NCBI GenBank assembly: GCA_047967505.1
Contig: CM106541.1
DNA length: 64,000 nt
Reading direction: 5' to 3' (one strand)
Source: Dipteris shenzhenensis
Lineage: Eukaryota; Polypodiophyta; Polypodiopsida; Gleicheniales
Shown here: positions 55,780 to 64,000 of the stretch, one piece after another
Numbering within the stretch: the stretch's first letter is position 1
Layout of the letters: the number at the start of each line of letters is the position of its first letter
Program-made: the position numbers and the translations under genes
Notes under the pieces: generated by a model
The model's input: the letters and a program-made list of their open reading frames with translations, nothing else
Told to the model about the DNA's origin: nothing
Database searches by the model: none

Positions 55780-57400
55780 AATTGACAACTGACGTACATT
55801 TTCAAGTACGCATGGCGGATCAACGCAAGGTGAAGCCTATGGGGGCTGTCAAAGGTGTTCACATGAAGATTGGGGGAGTTACATTCCTGTCCAATTTTAT
55901 TGTACTTAATATGACGGAGGGTGAGCAGACTTATCCTCTACTTCTTGGTAGACCATGGTTACGCTCAGCAAAGGCCATTCAAGATTGGTCAAGTGATGAA
56001 GTTCGACTGCCTTTGGGATCCACATCCTTAGAAATAGACATGGTTACTGGAAGGGCCCGTCACCGATCTGTGGAACTTGAGGAAGAGGATTTTGAAGAAG
56101 AAGAAGGGGTGGAAGAGGAGCAATGGGCACTTGGGGATTGGCCCCTACAGAAAGAAGAGTTGGCCTATGTGGAGGACTCACCCTCCCAAGGTGAAACCTA
56201 TGAAACAGCAGCACGAGATGATGGTGAGAGCTTGACGTACTTGTTGGAACATGCTGGACTAGATGAGGAAGAAGCTGTCATCTTGGATTGGATGGGGGCC
56301 CTGGGATCCTTAGCCATCAACATGGTGGAGTTGTGTCCAGAAGAGGATCCTGAAGCCCATCTTGGTACTTCACGGAATGCGCAAGAGGTGAGCCAGGAAG
56401 CCTCTTCACCACCTGGTTTGGCTGATCTCATGTATGAACGGATGCCTTTTGGTCTTCTTAATAATCCCCACATGTATCAGCGAATGATGTCCGCAAGTAC
56501 CAGACCAAGTGGTGGGGAGGCCACCAAGGTGACTCAAAGACAAGACCATGAAGCACCAATGGAAGCAATGGAGGCACACGACATGGATGCCTCACACCAA
56601 GAAAATGACCATGGGGTCACAACAGAGGAGGAAGAGGATGCTATGCAAGAAGATGATGAGCTGGCGGAGCATAATGATGGTACTGAAGAGAACACTCATG
56701 AATCTATGGAAGAAGAAGATGACCACATAGATCATGGGCTGGCTGAGCACAATGATGGTATTGAAGAAGACACTCATGGATCTGCAAAAGAAGAGGATGA
56801 CCACCTAGTTACTGATGTCATTCAAAGCCAGGCGGTGCCCGAAATGACTCTTGGAAGGACGTTATTGAATCCATTGTGCAACCTGACCAACCTAGGAGGG
56901 GTCAAGAGACCGGACAATTTGAAGGAGCCATCCACATTCACACTGGAGTCTGGAACTTCAGACCTTCAAGGCAAGCCCACAGCATACAGGGAGAAGAAGA
57001 TGTCGCGGACCTTGTTCTACTCGACTTATATATGTCAGAAGCTGACCCCCCAATGACATAGGAGGTTCATGAAACTACATACGAGGCGGTTGGACTACCA
57101 TACAGTGGAATGCTCAAGCAAGCACAAAAAGGAAAGAAGAGAATGGGCCCAAGTGTTGCCTCTACATTTCAACCATTTCCAGAACACACCCAACCGTCCT
57201 ATCCGAGCTCTTGGATGGAAGTAGTGGGGGATTTTTCTCTGGATGATTCTCCTGTGCACCCAGTAGTGGGAGTAGAAGAACCAAACAACTCCACATTAGG
57301 AAGCATACCTCAGGTTGATCATGCCAGGGATTGGAGGTATCTGAACATTGGGACAGAAGACCAACCATGACATCTTAAGGTAGCCAGTTGGGTCTGGGAA
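55776..57400 (+). pseudogene. Second Ty3 element: protease C-part and acidic spacer before RT
   Basis: The protease continues (VRMADQRKVKPMGAVKG, NFIVLNMTEGEQTYPLLLG and the terminal LLGRPWLRSA). A Glu/Asp-rich spacer of over 300 residues follows. It contains two copies of an AEHNDG(T/I)EE(N/D)THxS unit (56670-56790) and an odd ERMPFGLLNNPHMYQRMM stretch near 56440 that resembles the RT block MPFGLCNAPVTFQRLV found later in place. A frame change near 57060 leads into the RT frame. Confidence 0.8.
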
Positions 57401-60197
57401 CATGACTATCTCCTTGCTGCATTGTCTGATTTTTTTCAAAAGTATGTTGATGTCTTTTCCTGGTCATATAAGGATTAAAAGGGAGTACCCACTGAGTTCA
57501 TGGAACACCGCATCGATCTATATCCGGAAGCAGAACCGGTGATCAGGGGACCATATCACATGAATCCTAACTATGGCAAGCCTGTCCATGCTGATATTCA
57601 AAAGATGGAGCAAGCAAGGTTGATCTACCCTGTTGACTACTCCGAATGGCTTAGTGGCATCGTAGTGGTGCCCAAAAGAGAGACTGGAAAACTCCGAGTT
57701 TGAGTCGACTATAGAAGTTTGAATACCGCCACACGTCGGGATAGGGTTCCTCTCCCCTTCACTGACAGGGTGCTAGAAACCGTAGCTGGTCATGCTCTCT
57801 ACTCCTTCATGGATGGATACAGTGGGTATAACCAGGTTCGGGTGCGAGAGCAAGATCAGTTAAAGACTACCTTCGTCACCCAATGGGGAGCTTATGCTTA
57901 CCAGATGATGCCTTTTGGTCTATGCAATGCACCGGTCACGTTTCAACGTCTTGTCACCAAACTCTTCCAAGAGAACATCGGAAAGTTCCTTGAGATATTC
58001 TTGGATGACTTCTCTGTGTTCAATGGTAAGAATGCTTCTCACCTCGAACCTGCTATTTAGACCGATCACATGAGTAAGTTGAGGTGGGTTTTTGATAAGT
58101 GCAGAGAAGCTAGGTTGTGCTTGAATCCGGACAAATGTTTCTTCCTCGCCTTGCAAGGGGTTCTCCTTGGCCACATCGTCTCAGCTGAGGGAATGACCAC
58201 GGACCCAGCAAAGGTGGAAGTGATATTGACCTTTCCTATTCCTCGCACACCCAGAGAAGTCAAGTCTTTTTTGGGACATGTGGGTTATTATAGAAGATTC
58301 ATCAGGTCCTATGCCGACATAGCGGTGGCGTTGACGGAAGTCCTTCGGCAGGAGTAGTCCTTCAACTGGTCGGCACCTCAACAACTGGCGTTTGACAACC
58401 TCAAGGATCGTCTAGTAAAGGCACCCATCTTGCGGCAACCTCAATGGGATGTCATTTTTCATGTGCATGTAGATGCAAGTGGGCTGGCAATTGGGGCGAT
58501 ATTGGCCCAACCAGATGAAGAGCACAAAGTCGACCTACCTGTATACTTCGCAAGCAGACAACTCAATGGAGCAGAAAGAAACTATAGCACCACTGAACGT
58601 GAGGGCTTGGGCATGGTCTATGCCATGACAAAGTATCGGCACTATCTCTTGGTGGGTAGTAAGTTTATCATCATTACTGATCATCAAGCTCTCAAGTACT
58701 TACTCAACAAACCAACGCTTGGGGGGAGAGTGAGCAGGTGGATTCTTCTATTTCAAGAGTTTGACTTTGACATCCTAGTGAGAGCAGGCCGATTGCATCA
58801 ACCAGCAGACCACTTGTCAAGGATCTCTTCAAGTGAAGCAGCCATAGGAGTTGATGATGACTTCCAGATGCGGGCCTCTTCCGTGTTATTGCCACAGTAC
58901 CAAAAGATGACTGCCTGTTTGCTGTGTGGATTGCTTTCCCCCATGGTATGCAAACATTGTACACTTGTTGTCTACAGGGGAGTTCCCCAAAGGGTTAACT
59001 CCAGCACAAAAGCGGAGGCAGATTGTTCAGGCTGCTCCTTTCAAACTGATCGCGGGTCAGCTGTACAAGTTGGGGAAGGACCACATTTTGAGGAGGTGTG
59101 TGCTCCCTCATGAAACACAAGCCATTCTTCAGGAGGCTCACTCAGGAATGGGGGGAGGTCATATGGCACCAGAGGCCATTGCTAGAAAGATAATGCGCTC
59201 TGGGTTGTGGTGGCCAAAGCTATTCCAAGACTGCTATGCTTATGTGCGCCGCTGTGACTCATGTCAAAGAGGGGGGCCGAAGCCTACCCGACGGGAGTAC
59301 CTTCCCCTTCAGCCATCCAGCCCTGTACCACCCTTCTATAGATAGGGATTGGATTTTGTCGGACCCATCTCTCCTGCAACTCGAAGAGGGAACAAGTATG
59401 CTCTGATTGCTACTGATTATGGCACTAAATGGGTGGAGGCTAAGGCAGCGAAGACTTGCACTGCTCAAGTTGTGGCCTCATTCTTGTATGATCAAATCAT
59501 TTCTAGGTTTGGATGTCCTGTGGAATTGATGAGTGACAGAGGTACCCACTTTCTCAATGATGTCATTACTGACCTTATCACCCAACTGCAAATTGTTCAC
59601 AAGACCTCTAGTTCATACTACCCTCGAGCCAATGGTTTGGCCGAGAGCTCCAATCGGACCATGTCTCATATTGTGGCTCGGTTATGCCTTCATTCCTTGG
59701 CAGATTGGGATATTCTACTACCAGCCGCTCTTTTTGCTTACAGAACAGCATACAAGGCTAGCACTGGATATTCACCATTCCAGCTAGTTTACGGCTTGGA
59801 GGGGGTTATGCCCTATGAGTTCCACATGAAGACCACTAGGGTCATGGCAGAGATGGATGATAACTTGGAGGCATGCACACTTGAGAGATTATGGGATCTT
59901 GAAGCCTTGGATGAACATCGTCGTGAAGCGATCCTTGCTCAGGAAGTCTAGCAAAGAAGGCAGAAAGCATGGCATGACAGAAATCTCAGGAAGAGGGAAT
60001 TCCGAGTTGGCAGCTTGGTCTTGTTATATTCCAGTAAGTTCCTGAAGCATAAACCCAAATTTGTCAGTGGCTGGACAGGGCCCTTCTTTATCACAAGGAT
60101 TATTCCCAGTGGAGGGGTTTATTTGGCCACCTTGGAGGGCAAGAAGTTACCAGCACCTGTAAATGGCTCACGGGTAAAGAAGTATCATCCACATTGA
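57400..60197 (+). pseudogene. Second Ty3 element: RT, RNase H, integrase
   Basis: RT: LYPEAEPVIRGPY, WLSGIVVVPKRETGKLRV, MMPFGLCNAPVTFQRLV near 57905 and LEIFLDDFSVFNG near 57992. Stops lie at 57479, 57702, 58058 and 58355. RNase H: HVDASGLAIGAILAQP near 58464 and ITDHQALKYLLNK. A frameshift lies near 58910. Integrase: zinc finger H...H (EAHSGMGGGHMAPEA) and CDSCQRGG near 59256, a TAG at 59342 in place of the Trp of FYRWGLDFVG, then Asp (GLDFVGPIS), Asp (MSDRGTHFLND) and Glu (NGLAESSNRTMSH near 59640). All three catalytic residues are kept. The C-terminal domain (LLYSSKFLKHKPKFVSGW, then GPFFITRI) ends at 60197 after a further TAG at 59949. Confidence 0.9.
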
Positions 60198-60429
60198 CTC
60201 TCTCTCTTTGGATAAGGATTTCCATTCCTATTAGTTGAATTTTTATTTATTCAAAAAAAAAAAAACAACAACAATGTATTCCCTTTCCTAACCTTGTCAA
60301 GCTTCTACTCTCTGCCCAGTTGCACTCTTTGGGGGGAGACCAATAAAAACTGAGTTTCTCCTTCTCTGGCAAGACGGAAACAGCCCTTGCCTTCTCTGAC
60401 ACACACTTCTCCTTAATCCCTCTTCACCC

Positions 60430-63400
60430 CTGTCACTCAGGTTGAACCTCTGTTCACCCATGTTCACCTCCAGGTCACCCCTGTTCACTCCTAGGTCACC
60501 CATGTTCACTTCTAGGTCACCTCCCCATGTTCACCTCTAGGTCACCCATGTTCACCTCCAGGTCACCCCTGTTCACTCCTAGGTCACCCATGTTCACTCC
60601 TATGTCACCTCCCCATGTTCACCTCTCTGTCACCCATGTTCACCTCCAGGTCACCCCTGTTCACTCCTAGGTCACCCATGTTCAGTGCTATGTCACCTTC
60701 CCATGTTCACCTCTCTGTCACCCATGTTCACCTCCAGGTCACCCCTGTTCACTCCTAGGTCACCCATGTTCACTCCTATGTCACCTCCCATGTTCACCTC
60801 TCTGTCACCCATGTTCACCTCCAGGTCACCCCTGTTCACTCCTAGGTCACCCATGTTCACTTCTATGTCACCTCCCCAGGTTCACCTCTCTGTCACCTAT
60901 GTTCACCTCCAGGTCACTCCTGTTCACTCCTAGGTCATCCCTGTTCACTCCTATGTCACCTCCCCATGGTCACCTCTCTGTCACCCCTGTTCACTCCTAG
61001 GTCACCCCTGTTCACTCCTAGGTCATCCCTGTTCACTCCTATGTCACCTCCCCATGTTCACCTCTCTGTCACCCCTGTTCACTCCTAGGTCATCCCTGTT
61101 CACTCCTATGTCACCTCCCCATGTTCACCTCTCTCTCACCCCTGTTCACTCCTAGGTCACCCCTGTTCACTTCTATGTCACCTCCCCATGTTCACCTCTC
61201 TGTCACCCATGTTCACCTCCAGGTCACCCCTGTTCACTCCTAGGTCACCCATGTTCACTCCTATGTAACCTCCCCATGTTCACCTCTCTGTCACCCATGT
61301 TCACCTCCAGGTCACCCCTGTTCACTCCTAGGTCACCCATGTTCACTTCTATGTCACCTTCCCATGTTCACCTCTCTGTCACCCATGTTCACTCCTAGGT
61401 CACCCTTGTTCAGTCCTAGGTCACCCCTGTTCACTTCTATGTCACCTCCCATGTTCACCTCTCTGTCACCTATGTTCACCTCCAGGTCACCCCTGTTCAC
61501 TCCTAGGTCATCCCTGTTCACTCCTATGTCACCTCCCCATGTTCACCTCTCTGTCACCCCTGTTCACTCCTAGGTCACCCCTGTTCACTCCTAGGTCATC
61601 CCTGTTCACTCCTATGTCACCTCCCCTGTTCACTCCTATGTCACCTCCCCTGTTCACTCCTAGGTCACCCCTGTTCACTCCTAGGTCATGCATGTTCACT
61701 CCTATGTCACGTCCCCATGTTCACCTCTCTATCACCCATGTTCACCTCCAAGTCACCCCTGTTCATCACTCCTAGGTCACCCTTGTTCACTTCTAGGTCA
61801 CCTCCTCATGTTCACCTCTCTGTCACCTATGTTCACCTTCAGGTCACCCCTGTTCACTCCTAGGTCACCCCTGTTCACTTCTATGTCACCTCCCCATGTT
61901 CACCTTTCTATCACCCATGTCCACTCATAGGTCACCCCTGTTCACTCCTAGGTCACCCCTGTTCACTTCTATGTCACCTCCCCATGTTCACCTCCAGGTC
62001 ACCCATGTTCACCTCCAAGTCACCCTTGTTCACTCCTAGGTCACCCCTATTCACTTCTATGTCACCTCCACATGTTCACCTCCAGGTCACCCATGTTCAC
62101 CTCCAAGTCACCCCTGTTCACTCCTAGGTCACCCCTGTTCACTTCTAGGTCACCTCCCCATGTTCACCTCTCTGTCACCTATGTTCACCTCCAGGTCACC
62201 CCTGTTCACTTCTATGTCACCTCTCCATGTTCACCTCTCTGTCACCCATGTTCACTCCTAGGTCACCCCTGTTCACTCCTAGGTCACCCTTGTTCACTCC
62301 TAGATCACTCCTAGGTCACCCCTGTTCACTTCTATGTCACCTCTCCATGTTCACCTCTCTGTCACCCATGTTCACTCCTAGGTCACCCCTGTTCACTCCT
62401 AGGTCACCCCTGTTCACTCCTAGATCACCCATGTTCACTTCTAGGTCACCTCCCCATGTTCACCTCTCTGTCACCCATGTTCACTCCTAGGTCACCCCTG
62501 TTCACTCCTAGGTCACCACTGTTCACTTCTATGTCACCTCCCGAGGTTCAACTCTCTATCACCTATGTTCACCTCTAGGTCACCCATGTTCACCTCCAAG
62601 TCACCCCTGTTCACTCCTAGGTCACCCCTGTTCACTTCTATGTCAACTCCTTGTGTTCACCTCTCTGTCACCCGTGTCACTCCTAAGTCACCCCTGTTCA
62701 CTCCTAGGTCACCCATGTTCACTTCTAGGTCACCTCCTCATGTTCACCTCTAGGTCACCCATGTTCACCTCCAAGTCACCCCTGTTCACTCCTAGGTCAC
62801 CCCTGTTCAATTCTAGGTCACCTCCCCATGTTCACCTCTCTGTCACCTATGTTCACCTTTAGGTCACCCCTATTCACTCCTAGGTCACCCCTGTTCACTT
62901 CTATGTCACCTCCCCATGTTCACCCCTCTGTCACCCCTGTTCACTCCTAGGTCACCCCTGTTCACTCCTAGGTCACTCCTATTCACTCCAGATCACCCCT
63001 GTTCACTTCTATGTCACCTCCCCATGTTCACCTCTCTGTCACCCATGTTCACCTCCAAGTCACCCCTGTTCACTCTTAGGTCACCCCTGTTCACTTCTAT
63101 GTCACCTCCCCATGTTCACCTCTCTGTCACCCATGTTCACTCCTAGGTCACCCCTGTTCACTCCTAGGTCACCCCTGTTCACTCCTAGGTCACCTCCCCA
63201 TGTTCACCTCTCTGTCACCCATGTTCACCTCCAGGTCACCCCTGTTCACTCCTATTTCATCTCCCCATGTTCACCTCTCTGTCACCCGTGTTCACCTCTA
63301 GGTCATCCATGTTCACCTCCAGGTCACCCCTGTTCACTCCTAGTTGACCCTTGTTCTTTCCTATGTCACCTCCCCAAGCTCACTCTCTATCACCCATGCT

Positions 63401-63540
63401 TCTCCCTATGTCACCCCTTGTTCCTCCCTTGTTCACCCTGCCGCTCCTTGTTCACCCCTCAGTCACCCATGGGCACACCAATGTCACCCCTTGTTCATCC
63501 TTGGTTCACCCTTGGTTCATCCCTCCTTCAGCCTCATTCA
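60430..63540 (+). repeat. 3.1-kb array of 21-bp minisatellite units
   Basis: About 145 units of the type TTCACTCCTAGGTCACCCC or TTCACCTCTCTGTCACCCA (21 bp with the joining bases) stand head to tail. Four or five unit variants recur in a set order (CTCTCTG, CTCCAGG, CTCCTAGG, then TTCTATG with a few extra bases before the next unit), so a higher-order repeat of roughly 85-90 bp is superimposed. Because 21 is a multiple of three, every forward frame stays open for long stretches, giving 7-residue repeats such as LFTPRSP. It starts about 230 bp after the pol stop. Tandem arrays in the 3' untranslated part of plant Tat-type Ty3 elements are known, so I assign it to this element. Confidence 0.95.
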
Positions 63541-64000
63541 GCCCTATGACACACTCGTCCACTGGCCTATATAGGAGAAAATAAAATTCAAATTCATATT
63601 TTCCCACCGTTTTCATTCAAATATTTCCTCTTGCCCACACCGCTTTTTCTCTCACCTACCACCTCCCACCAGGCTATATTTAGCCACCAAATTCAGCGTA
63701 GGTCCTTCATCTCACCTCCCAATTCCGACCAGTGCTATAATTAGCATTTGGCTAAACTCAGCGTGGATCCTTGGGATCAGCTCATCCATCGCATCTTACA
63801 GCCCACTCATGCTATTTTTGGCTTACCTTCCTAAATTTGGCTCTCTTTGGTTGTGTATTTGTGGCTGTCCCCCCCTCCAACGAAACCATATGCAGCTCCC
63901 TCCCCTTCATCAGTGAATTCTCCTGCAGCCCCCTTCCATCAACGATAGCAGCCCCCTCTCCCTCCATCAGCAAATTCTCCTGTAGCCCCCTTCCATCAAC
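63541..64000 (+). other. Sequence after the minisatellite; retroelement 3' part or flank
   Basis: GGCCTATATAGGAG at 63563 is a palindrome-like TATA motif. Later there are duplicated CAGCCCCCTTCCATCAAC blocks (63922 and 63983) and CTCCATCAG repeats. No LTR start was identified; the segment runs to the window edge. Confidence 0.4.

Larger units (their letters stand above)
52492..60260 (+). mobile_element. Decayed Ty3/gypsy element, non-chromoviral (Athila/Tat-like)
   Basis: An LTR-like region (to about 52730), gag, protease, a long acidic spacer, RT, RNase H, integrase and a short C-terminal domain lie in order on the plus strand. A downstream 3-kb tandem array follows. No chromodomain is present after integrase; the RT box reads FLDDFSVF and the protein ends KKYHPH. 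These features and the long 3' tail fit the Tat/Athila branch of plant Ty3 elements. Several nonsense codons and frameshifts make it inactive. The 3' LTR is not recognised within the window. Confidence 0.8.

Noticed and set aside
60685-63584. Many overlapping frames of 60-145 aa rich in FTPRSP and SLSP
   Set aside because: They are produced by 21-bp units, which keep frames open; no start context or unique sequence supports a gene.

Overview
The window reads as nuclear DNA of a land plant with a large, repeat-filled genome. The evidence is the class of its elements: Ty1/copia and Ty3/gypsy LTR retrotransposons with initiator-Met tRNA primer-binding sites, an L1-like LINE with an ORF1 of plant type, and a Mutator-like DNA transposon with short introns. 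A decayed PLS-type PPR gene fragment fits a seed-free plant (fern or lycophyte) or a gymnosperm, but I cannot fix the lineage. No conserved housekeeping gene, tRNA, rRNA or CRISPR array was recognised. Almost everything is mobile DNA, much of it nested.

Layout. 0-2.4 kb: an unrecognised coiled-coil protein, frame-broken or spliced. 2.4-2.8 kb: a solo Ty3 LTR. 3.4-7.0 kb: two halves of copia elements, head to head. 7.0-9.1 kb: PPR and LINE debris. 9.1-18.9 kb: a minus-strand copia element cut by a plus-strand Ty3 chromovirus, whose gag is itself cut by a 1-kb non-autonomous DNA transposon. 18.9-23.9 kb: unassigned DNA, then a LINE 3' fragment. 24.0-33.8 kb: a two-gene DNA transposon. 33.8-36.6 kb: a non-autonomous LTR element that had inserted into a LINE ORF1 relic. 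38.5-44.4 kb: an apparently intact bicistronic LINE. 44.4-52 kb: simple and tandem repeats plus a decayed second copy of that LINE. 52.5-63.5 kb: a decayed non-chromoviral Ty3 element ending in a 3-kb 21-bp minisatellite.

The most interesting object is the 24.0-33.8 kb transposon. A minus-strand gene (4 exons, about 841 aa) encodes a Mutator-like DDE transposase with a cysteine/histidine cluster. A divergent plus-strand gene (10 exons, about 968 aa) encodes a protein with an N-terminal ParB-like motif and a C-terminal beta-class amino-methyltransferase fold whose catalytic motif is altered. The 2.5 kb between them carries a cluster of one hairpin-forming palindrome (core TTTCGCTGGCGAAA) and four copies of a second (TTTGCGCTGRGCGCAAA). 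The right terminal inverted repeat lies at 33727-33774. A diverged version of that repeat, and one copy of the first palindrome, occur in the 1-kb element inserted in the chromovirus gag, which has a 7-9 bp target duplication. The two elements therefore look like autonomous and non-autonomous members of one family. A transposon that carries a ParB-methyltransferase fusion and palindromes in its divergent promoter is my candidate for an undescribed system.

All assignments come from reading the sequence. No alignment or database search was run, and percent identities are by-eye estimates.
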